Assembly (NCBI GenBank): GCA_020050375.1
Contig: JAGVKR010000319.1
Span: forward strand, 1 to 8,072
DNA: 8,072 nucleotides
From: Planctomycetales bacterium
GTDB taxonomy: Bacteria; Planctomycetota; Planctomycetia; Planctomycetales; Planctomycetaceae
Direction of reading: 5' to 3'
Below, in pieces: positions 1-5,272 of this stretch (the first letter of the stretch is position 1; every line of letters starts with the position of its first letter). The notes below the pieces were generated by a model. It saw nothing but the letters and a program-made list of their open reading frames with translations, was not told where the DNA came from and made no database searches. The position numbers and the translations under genes were made by a program.

Positions 1-1
1 C

Positions 2-130
2 GATCTGACGGCCTGCAAAGACAAGTACGCCAAGGCGTGCGAGAAATATCGCCATGCTTCCATCGCGAAACTGGATGCTGCCATTGTCACACGCCGCTGG
101 CGCATATTCCTGGTCGTGGAAGTTGAGTAG
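2..130 (+). CDS. C-terminal end of an unknown protein (partial)
   Basis: An open frame enters from the left edge and runs 42 codons to a TAG stop at 128-130. The visible peptide begins DLTACKDKYAKAC and ends RRWRIFLVVEVE. Its first half is charged and possibly helical, with two cysteines six residues apart, followed by a short hydrophobic, strand-like end. I do not recognise the family and the fragment is too short to assign a function. The stop codon lies inside the first 22-bp copy of a palindromic repeat (127-148), so the repeat either inserted exactly at the gene end or now supplies the stop. The gene is convergent with the toroid-protein gene ending at 288. It could be a chance open frame, but the position of its stop and the lack of any better candidate make a real gene end plausible. 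Confidence 0.5.
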   Translation, partial: DLTACKDKYAKACEKYRHASIAKLDAAIVTRRWRIFLVVEVE

Positions 131-279
131 GTCAGGCTGTGCCTGACGCCAATGTGCGTGCATTAGCAGGAACTGTTCCGGTGCATCCGTTCCAGATTGA
201 TTGCGAGCTTCCATTCGATTGGCCCGGCGTCCGTCAGCTACTTTTATTGTCCGCCGCCGTCAGGCACAGCCTGACCTAC
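127..279. repeat. Inverted pair of 22-bp palindromic repeats in a convergent spacer
   Basis: A 22-base sequence starting GTAGGTCAGGC (127-148) recurs as an exact reverse complement at 258-279, separated by 109 bases. Each copy is itself a hairpin: GTCAGGC, a three-base loop, GCCTGAC (131-147 and 259-275). The whole could fold into two small hairpins or one long stem. It lies between two converging genes that stop at 130 and 288, so it may act as a bidirectional transcription terminator or RNA 3'-end stabiliser, although there is no U-tract. GTAGGTCAGGC-type palindromes are, to my recollection, dispersed in planctomycete genomes; this points to a REP/BIME-like unit rather than an insertion sequence, because no transposase is present. 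Confidence 0.75.
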
Positions 280-287
280 CTGGCTTG

Positions 288-1463
288 TCAGCGCTGATAG
301 ATTGGCAGCAATTGATACGCGGGAGTCAGAGCGAGGACGGAAAGTGCCGTCGTGTACGTGCGGCCAAAAGAATTGCCATTCTGATGATTTTCCGGAGCCC
401 ATGAGCCGTCTTCCGCCTGGTTTGCCACCAGAGTTTCCACGAGCGGGGGGAAGAACCGCTCCCAATATTCGCCCCCCATTTGGAACATCGCCTGGCTGCA
501 ATATAAGGCACCGTAATGGTAGGGCCCCGAGCCGCCGTTATATTGCCGAAACGATTGCTTCAAAATCCAGTCTGCGGCGCGGCGTGCTTCCGGCGATTGA
601 TGTTCGCCCCCCAACGCCAGCGAGACGATGGCTCCGCCGGCAACCCCGCGCGTGGTCTGGCGCGCACCCCCCGCGACGTTGTAGGGAAATGTTCCCTGCT
701 CGGGATCGAACCCATGGCGGATGTATTGCATCGCTTCATCCACGTACAACGCCGGCACCTGGAAATTCGCGTTGCGGGCTGAGCGATAGAACATCAGTTG
801 CCACGATGTGACCGAAATGTCCGAATTTCCGGTCACGCGATAATTCGCCCCAAGATACCGCCAGCCTCCCCGCTCCAACGCGTTTGATTTCGGCTTCGTC
901 TGCTGCCCGCGAGTGAACTTGATCGCCGCGCGGATCGTCTCGGCAATTTTCTCATTCCGTGCCCCTTGAGCCGTTCCATAAATCTCCGTGAGCATCAAGC
1001 CGGCAATCGCATGGTTGTAGTTCCCCGCATGCGACGCGCCGGCATGGACATGGCTCTCCTCTGGCTCTGCCGCTGAGAGCAATCCGTCCTTCCGCTGACA
1101 CTTTAAGACGAAGTCGACGGCTCTTTGCAACTGGGGACCATGAGGACCTTCGCCTGGAATATGGCCGCGTGAGAGAAATGCGAGGATCGTCAAACTGGTG
1201 ATCCCCGGCTGTCCGCTGAGCGGTGATTTGATCGATCCGTCCGGAAGTTGATTCCGCAGCAGGTACGACAATCCGCGATCGATCGCTCCATCCATCTGCT
1301 TCCACTGCGCGGCCGTCAGGACTTCGACCTTCGAGCGTTCCTTTGCAGCGCTCATGGGTTCGGGCGGCTCGGACGCCCGTATCGCGCTCGGTGCGCTTAG
1401 GGCGATCACCGACAACAGCACGAACAAACGAGCCGACGCACGAAAGCCTGGGCGAGCACACAT
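288..1463 (-). CDS. Exported prenyltransferase/squalene-oxidase-repeat (alpha/alpha-toroid) protein
   Basis: A 391-residue protein. The frame stays open upstream to 1625, but ATG at 1463 is preferred: it has GGAG (1472-1475) eight bases upstream and begins a good Sec signal peptide, with basic residues, a hydrophobic run LFVLLSVIALSAPSA (13-27) and a likely cut after AIRA (27-30). The mature part repeats the helix-QxxDG pattern of the prenyltransferase/squalene-oxidase fold: LLRNQLPDGSI (68-78), FVLKCQRKDGLL (118-129), ERGGWRY (197-203), HGFDPEQGTFPY (250-261), ANQAEDGSWAPE (347-358). SDISVTSW (214-221) and the GRTYTTALSVLAL end are typical of the large planctomycete family with this domain. 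That family has no established reaction. The full cyclase catalytic motif is not evident, so I infer a periplasmic or surface role rather than terpene synthesis. The gene appears monocistronic, pointing toward the repeat pair at 127-279. Confidence 0.88.
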   Translation of the reverse strand: MCARPGFRASARLFVLLSVIALSAPSAIRASEPPEPMSAAKERSKVEVLTAAQWKQMDGAIDRGLSYLLRNQLPDGSIKSPLSGQPGITSLTILAFLSRGHIPGEGPHGPQLQRAVDFVLKCQRKDGLLSAAEPEESHVHAGASHAGNYNHAIAGLMLTEIYGTAQGARNEKIAETIRAAIKFTRGQQTKPKSNALERGGWRYLGANYRVTGNSDISVTSWQLMFYRSARNANFQVPALYVDEAMQYIRHGFDPEQGTFPYNVAGGARQTTRGVAGGAIVSLALGGEHQSPEARRAADWILKQSFRQYNGGSGPYHYGALYCSQAMFQMGGEYWERFFPPLVETLVANQAEDGSWAPENHQNGNSFGRTYTTALSVLALTPAYQLLPIYQR

Positions 1464-1674
1464 GCTACGATCTCCAAACGCGGCCACACGCAATGAAACG
1501 CAGTGGCAGGACCGGAGTGTCAATTCAATTCCGAATTTTCCAGATGCAATTCGTACGGACCAAAACGACAAGCTGTTGACCGGATTGTAAGCCTCGGAAA
1601 CGCTTTCTGCTACGGTTTCCCGCACCCTGACAAGTCACAGCCATTGATCGACCGCTTCGCCCGACATCGCTCGC

Positions 1675-1681
1675 AGAAGGA
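1675..1681 (+). promoter_or_regulatory. Shine-Dalgarno site for the TTG start at 1689
   Basis: AGAAGGA lies seven bases before TTG at 1689. This decides the start of the CPCC gene fragment. Proteins with this domain usually begin only a few residues before CPCC, which matches TTG-GCG-GCC better than the distant ATG at 1503. Confidence 0.5.
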
Positions 1682-1688
1682 AACCAAT

Positions 1689-1790
1689 TTGGCGGCCAGA
1701 TTCCCCTGTCCATGCTGCGGCTATTCGACTCTCGGCGAGCAGCCTGCCGGGGCGTTCGCTATTTGCCCCGTCTGCGGCCTGGCATGGTAG
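1689..1790 (+). pseudogene. Truncated CPCC-type cysteine-rich protein
   Basis: The frame reads (M)AARFPCPCCGYSTLGEQP and then AGAFAICPVCGLAW before TAG at 1788-1790, giving 33 residues from the TTG start. CPCCGY...L...PG.......ICPVC is the hallmark of the cysteine-rich CPCC domain, a small presumed metal-binding domain of unknown function. Intact members normally continue with an aromatic and acidic stretch (about FWEDD) and further residues after CPVC. Here the match stops directly after CPVCG, and a stop follows three codons later, so the gene is broken. The break coincides with an imperfect palindrome and with the end of an oppositely oriented gene fragment. The frame is open upstream to an ATG at 1503, but that extension shows nothing characteristic of the family. 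A very short functional zinc-knuckle peptide is possible but less likely. Confidence 0.65.
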
Positions 1791-2077
1791 CCGGCTCCGC
1801 CAGGCTTAAACTCCTGCCGCTTGAGTTGGCTGAGCACCTCGTTGATGTCACCGTCGAATTCGGCAAGGCCGTTCGCCAAATGCCGGCGGCGATCATCGTC
1901 GACGCATTCCAGGTACGCTCGGCTGAGATCCACCGCACGCCGTATTTTGAACGCTGAGTCGCCGGCAGCCGACGCGCCCTTCGCCGGATCGCTCGACCTC
2001 GATTCGCTCGCGGACGCGGCCGCGATGGCGAGCGGCACGAACCTGGCCAGGAACTTCAAGGCAAAACGTCGGTGCAT
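1721..2077 (-). pseudogene. 5' fragment of an exported protein gene, family uncertain
   Basis: From ATG at 2077 the frame gives 118 residues. It opens with a plausible signal peptide: MHRRFALKF, then ARFVPLAIAAASA (11-23). A region that looks properly coding follows: RAVDLSRAYLECVDD (47-61), RRRHLANGLAEFDGDINEVL (63-82) and KRQEFKPGGAGYH (86-98). The remaining 20 codons (about 1784-1724) lie antisense to the CPCC fragment, so they are probably read-through and not native protein. The -RRHLA-GLAEFDGD- style reminds me of N-termini of some secreted planctomycete hydrolases, but I cannot confirm a family. GGGGG lies about eight bases before the ATG and could serve as a weak ribosome site. The fragment looks like the head of a longer gene lost in the rearrangement near 1784. 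A small intact secreted protein is the alternative. Confidence 0.4.
1777..1805. repeat. Imperfect palindrome at the junction of two gene fragments
   Basis: GCCTGGC (1777-1783) pairs with GCCAGGC (1799-1805), and AGCCGGCT (1789-1796) between them is self-complementary. Two gene fragments converge on this spot and both lose their family resemblance here. It may be a recombination junction, or a terminator-like hairpin serving both directions. No T-tract of note follows. Confidence 0.45.
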
Positions 2078-2170
2078 TGTCGCGGCCCCCGATTCGGAAA
2101 CGGCTGCCATCCGTTGGCCAGCAGTATACCTCGAATCGATCGGGGGGGTCAGGAATCAAACGTCAACATT

Positions 2171-2240
2171 CTCTCGTTCCCTCGTTCCCAAGCTCCGCTT
2201 GGGAACGCATCGTGCGAAGCTCCCGCTTCGCGTATCATGG
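2171..2240. repeat. Dispersed GTTCCCAAGC-type palindromic repeat with two hairpins
   Basis: Two hairpins sit back to back. CGTTCCCAAGC (2183-2193) pairs with GCTTGGGAACG (2197-2207) across a three-base loop, and GCGAAGC (2214-2220) pairs with GCTTCGC (2225-2231) across four bases. An eight-base tandem duplication, CTCGTTCC twice, occupies 2173-2188. Further out, GCGTATC (2230-2236) is matched by GATACGC (2279-2285), perhaps an outer stem. From memory, the CGTTCCCAAGC...GCTTGGGAACG unit is one of the commonest interspersed palindromes in planctomycete genomes and generates many spurious short protein predictions. It carries no transposase and would need one supplied from elsewhere. Confidence 0.75.
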
Positions 2241-2369
2241 CATTGCCCATTGCACAGGTTGCGGAGCGAGTGACGTAGGATACGCTTCACGTGCCGGCGA
2301 TGCGTGTGCAAAGGGATTCTCGGGTTGCGGGCCAAAGAGTCCGGCGCGGCGCTGCTGAAGTCGACAAGC

Positions 2370-2401
2370 TTGACGGCCACTCGCCCTTCAGTTCCGATAA
2401 T
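2370..2401 (+). promoter_or_regulatory. Weak candidate promoter for the lipoprotein gene
   Basis: TTGACG at 2370-2375 and GATAAT at 2396-2401 resemble -35 and -10 boxes, but the 20-base spacer is longer than optimal. Placement would give a leader of about 35 bases with the TGGAGG ribosome site inside it. Chance occurrence cannot be excluded. Confidence 0.22.
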
Positions 2402-2443
2402 GACCGATTGCCGGGATGATGAACGTCACTCTGGAGGCTCCGC

Positions 2444-2932
2444 ATGCGTTCACATATGGCGTGCGCCGCATTCGCCGGGATCTGGTTGCTGGCAGGTTGT
2501 GACAAGCCCGTTCGTGTGCCTCCGCCTCTCAGCCAGACTTCTCCGCCACCGGTGGCCGCCAAAGCACCTCTGGTTGAGCCCCGATTCCTGCATGTGGAAG
2601 TCGCGATCGACGCGGGGGGGCCTTCCTGCACCACGACGTTTACGCCGCAGCCCATCGGTTCGCCGCTCAAACTCGAGCATGCCTCGACGTGCGGGCCCGC
2701 GGGGGCCGTGACGAAATTGTCGTGGAAGTACCTGGGAACCACACAGGAGGGGGACCGGTACGAGTTCGAGCGCGTTTACCCGCTGGAAGAACCGACGCAA
2801 TCCACCAGCCGGAAGGAAGTCGTCTACCAGGGGAAGGATCTGACGGTTTATGACGACGACCGTTCGACAGTCCGCTTGCGGCCGCAGGACAAACGTCAGG
2901 GCGAAGCGGTCGATTCGAGATCTTCGATGTAG
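2444..2932 (+). CDS. Small lipoprotein of unknown function
   Basis: A 162-residue protein whose ATG at 2444 follows TGGAGG (2432-2437) by six bases. Residues 5-19 form a lipoprotein signal peptide, with hydrophobic AFAGIWLLAG ending in the lipobox LAGC (16-19), so Cys19 should be lipidated after cleavage by signal peptidase II. Asp20 follows; in enterobacteria Asp at +2 favours inner-membrane retention, but whether this applies here is unknown. A proline-rich linker (25-45: PPPLSQTSPPPVAAKAP) leads to a small, probably beta-rich domain with two cysteines (C62, C83) that could form a disulfide. The C-terminal part (GDRYEFERVYPLEE, KEVVYQGKDLTVYDDD) is polar and strand-like. I recognise no family. 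The last 12 codons overlap the convergent membrane-protein gene by 37 bases. A run of seven Gs (2614-2620) lies in the frame without breaking it. Confidence 0.72.
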   Translation: MRSHMACAAFAGIWLLAGCDKPVRVPPPLSQTSPPPVAAKAPLVEPRFLHVEVAIDAGGPSCTTTFTPQPIGSPLKLEHASTCGPAGAVTKLSWKYLGTTQEGDRYEFERVYPLEEPTQSTSRKEVVYQGKDLTVYDDDRSTVRLRPQDKRQGEAVDSRSSM

Positions 2933-4293
2933 CCAACATGAACGATGATGTCACCGGTGAGGTCGTTGGTCGATGTGATGTCGATTAACCCGTCATCGTC
3001 CTTCTCATCCGATCCAATGGACCAGATCTTTGCTGTTTTTGCGTCGGTCCAGTTACGTCGGTAGTGCAGGTGTTCGCCAGGCGCGAACGGATCGACTGGA
3101 AGTTCATCCAGATCCGTGCCGATGAGCTCTTCGAGCTTGGCCGGCAGTGAGCCGCTTTCGCGCAGCCGAATCTGTGTCAGCAAGGCCGTTTCCATCAACC
3201 GTTGCCCTGCGAGTTCGCGGTCCAGCGCATCGAGGAATTGCATCACATTTGGCCCAAGCGTTTGGACAATGAATGCGGGCTTCAATCGCTGTTCGAATGC
3301 CTCCATTCCAATTCCATCTCCAGGCTCAGACTGAAATAGTGTTATTCGACCGAGTGATACCGGATGACGCGCATGGCGCGGCAGGTCGCACTGGGTGAGC
3401 CAGTTTGTGAAGACCAGCGGCAATGCCGCGATACTTGCCGCGGGCTCAGTGGAGCGATCGACCGTTTCCTGTGACTGTTCCAAAATACTGGCTGCTTGAT
3501 CCACGACAGCGACGCCGTTTTGATCACTAAGACATTTCATGCGAATCAAATACTCAATTGAAATCGGCCCTGAAGGGGCCACTGTCTGTTCGTAGATGAG
3601 GCGACACTCGTGCAGCGCCACGCGAAGCATTGCAACAGTCACCTCAGGAAACGATGCCCAACGAACGACGGACCGGACGGCACATTCGTGCAGTTTTTTC
3701 CCGACGAGTCGCTCGGCAAATTCGCCATGCAAACCAGAATGCCGACTGGCACGAAGAAGCGCGCGACACCAGGACCACGCGGCGCCGAAATCGCCGTCTG
3801 CCTCTAGCCGCAAAATTTCCAATTCCACGAGCGTCCTCATTTCATTGAGATTCCTGAGGACTTCCATGCTGTCAGTGATCGTCTGCTCAGCCGGCTGGCA
3901 ATAAACGGCTTCGTTGCAATCACTCCCTTCGCGAAAGTGATTCAAAGAGGCTCGATTCAACTCCAGCCATCCGCGGAGATCGGCGCCGATTGCCTGCCAG
4001 CCGCCGCTGCAACCCGTGCGACAACTTTCCGAATTCTGCTTTCGTGCAGCCTCGGACATCGGGCTCAATTGCAGCGAGGCGCGTCGGTAGTGGTCAAACG
4101 CGTTGTTCTCGGGGCGGATTGGCACGTGGCCGATTTTGCTGACGTCAAGCAATTCGCTGACTCGCGGATCGATTACTCGTGCCGTGTCCGCCGAATCGCG
4201 GCGTTTGTGCAATCCGAAGGCGCCTACGACGACAGCGCCAACAATCGCCAGGACGATTCCTCCCGTCGCAATCCGTTTGTGATTCTGTTTCAT
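2896..4293 (-). CDS. Single-pass membrane protein with C-terminal DPFxPG...YRR module, function unknown
   Basis: A 465-residue protein. A GTG at 4314 would add seven residues, but ATG at 4293 has a GGGA seven bases upstream and begins a natural N-terminus, MKQNHKRIATGG. One membrane helix follows (about 11-28, IVLAIVGAVVVGAFGL), then KRR, predicting an N-in anchor with a large extracytoplasmic domain. The body is helical (for example EVLRNLNEMRTLVELEILRLEADGDFG) with several cysteines near 88-130. The end, LPVDPFAPGEHLHYRR (398-413) and IWSIGSDEKDDDG (423-435), matches a module recurring at the C-terminus of many planctomycete membrane proteins. It resembles the calcium-loop end of type II secretion pseudopilin G. 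No enzymatic motif is seen. The gene starts 33 bases after the methyltransferase stop, so the two are probably co-transcribed. Its 3' end overlaps the lipoprotein gene on the other strand. Confidence 0.8.
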   Translation of the reverse strand: MKQNHKRIATGGIVLAIVGAVVVGAFGLHKRRDSADTARVIDPRVSELLDVSKIGHVPIRPENNAFDHYRRASLQLSPMSEAARKQNSESCRTGCSGGWQAIGADLRGWLELNRASLNHFREGSDCNEAVYCQPAEQTITDSMEVLRNLNEMRTLVELEILRLEADGDFGAAWSWCRALLRASRHSGLHGEFAERLVGKKLHECAVRSVVRWASFPEVTVAMLRVALHECRLIYEQTVAPSGPISIEYLIRMKCLSDQNGVAVVDQAASILEQSQETVDRSTEPAASIAALPLVFTNWLTQCDLPRHARHPVSLGRITLFQSEPGDGIGMEAFEQRLKPAFIVQTLGPNVMQFLDALDRELAGQRLMETALLTQIRLRESGSLPAKLEELIGTDLDELPVDPFAPGEHLHYRRNWTDAKTAKIWSIGSDEKDDDGLIDITSTNDLTGDIIVHVGYIEDLESTASP

Positions 4294-4326
4294 TTCAAGG
4301 TCCCGAATTTGCACCGATTGCAGCGA

Positions 4327-5106
4327 TCAAGGCTTGACCGCCCGCGTGGCGATGAAGGTTTCCAGATAGCGCGAGAGGGGATCGTCGGCCGGCGAGGGGT
4401 ACTTGTCTTCGAAGAAGCCGCTCAGCAGAAACCCGGCGTCGAGTTGTCCGCCGATCTGGTCGGCCAGCGTGTGCGAGAACTCCAGCGGCTCCAGCGGAGC
4501 GATAATCCGCCTTTGCCGCTCGGACTCGTTAAGGTCGCGCAGGTCTGAATAGGGAATCGAGTAGCGGACTTCGAGAACGCCCTTGTCCATCTGTTCCACA
4601 TCAAACAGGTAGCGGACAGGATTCACGAAGCCGGCGAGGAGGACGCCCCCTGGACGCAGGACGCGAAAGCATTCGCGCCAGACGGGCCGCACTTCGGATG
4701 CGAAACAGTTCGAGCAGGGATGAACGATCAGGCCGAACGTCTCATCGGCAAAAGCCGACAGGTAGGCCATGTCACCGGCGACGGTCGCGATCGCCAGCCC
4801 GTCCCGTTTGGCAACGAATCGGTCCTGAGCAAGCTGTTGCGGCGAGTTGTCGAACACCGTCACGACCGCCCCCGCCGCCGCCAGCAGTGGTCCCTGTTGG
4901 CCGCCGCCAGAGGCCAGGCACAGCGTCGGCATTGCCTGTAACGTTGGGAACCAGCTCAATGGAACGGGTTTGGTGGGGGTGATCAAAAGCTCAAATTCGC
5001 CCCGGCGGGCGCGGGCAATCGTTTCGGAATCGACCGGTTGCGTCCAGCGGTTCTTGCGCGCGACATTCTGGTCCCAGGCCGCGCGGTTGTGTGACAGAAC
5101 ATCCAT
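4327..5106 (-). CDS. Class I SAM-dependent methyltransferase
   Basis: A 259-residue cytoplasmic enzyme of full length for its family. ATG at 5106 follows GGAAGG (5115-5120) by eight bases. The Rossmann-fold SAM site is clear: motif [12 protein letters not shown] (62-72), the acidic residue ending strand 2 in VFDNS (84-88, Asp86, predicted to bind the ribose), GDM (111-113) for the adenine, and the post-motif [13 protein letters not shown] (148-160). The N-terminus ([17 protein letters not shown], 9-25) and [12 protein letters not shown] (43-54) are characteristic of a widely distributed methyltransferase group with no assigned substrate. HPCSNCF (129-135) puts two cysteines by the expected active site. 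The gene follows the uvrA-like gene after 166 bases, where TACAAT (reverse strand, 5217-5222) is a poor -10 candidate, so it may have its own promoter or be read through. The fold is certain; the substrate is not. Confidence 0.92.
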   Translation of the reverse strand: MDVLSHNRAAWDQNVARKNRWTQPVDSETIARARRGEFELLITPTKPVPLSWFPTLQAMPTLCLASGGGQQGPLLAAAGAVVTVFDNSPQQLAQDRFVAKRDGLAIATVAGDMAYLSAFADETFGLIVHPCSNCFASEVRPVWRECFRVLRPGGVLLAGFVNPVRYLFDVEQMDKGVLEVRYSIPYSDLRDLNESERQRRIIAPLEPLEFSHTLADQIGGQLDAGFLLSGFFEDKYPSPADDPLSRYLETFIATRAVKP

Positions 5107-5272
5107 TCAAACGACCTTCCGTAGGCTCTGTGGAACGGCTCGTTGTGTGCGCGACAGCCCCGCCTCTGACTCGTTGATGCAGGGGGACGACCGAAAGTCG
5201 AATTGGGGATTTGCCGATTGTAATTTTAGCACGCGGCAGACCGAATCGCGCCTCACAGTGCGTTCGCGAAAC

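Larger units (their letters stand above)
2078..2443. other. 366-base divergent spacer with dispersed repeats, no convincing gene
   Basis: This lies between the leftward gene fragment (start 2077) and the lipoprotein start (2444). Bases 2171-2285 hold palindromic repeat material, described separately. Short open frames exist on both strands (for example a + frame from 2304 running into the lipoprotein in another phase), but none has a ribosome site, domain or conserved-looking composition. Those crossing 2171-2230 merely translate the repeat. The right end, from about 2370, is the likely promoter region of the lipoprotein gene. Confidence 0.5.

Noticed and set aside
1494..1523. TTGACA on the - strand (1518-1523) as a -35 box for the toroid-protein gene
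   Set aside because: No acceptable -10 hexamer lies 16-19 bases downstream.
1464..1625. 54-codon N-terminal extension of the toroid protein
   Set aside because: It would bury the signal peptide and has no ribosome site; ATG at 1463 has both.
2156..2380. 74-codon - strand frame ending in RCVPKRSLGTRERENVDV
   Set aside because: Its end is a translation of the GTTCCCAAGC repeat; such frames arise wherever this repeat occurs, and the rest shows no coding signs.
5107..5272. Terminator after the uvrA-like gene
   Set aside because: The 166-base spacer has only short weak palindromes (such as TTCGCGAA) and no stem followed by a T-run.
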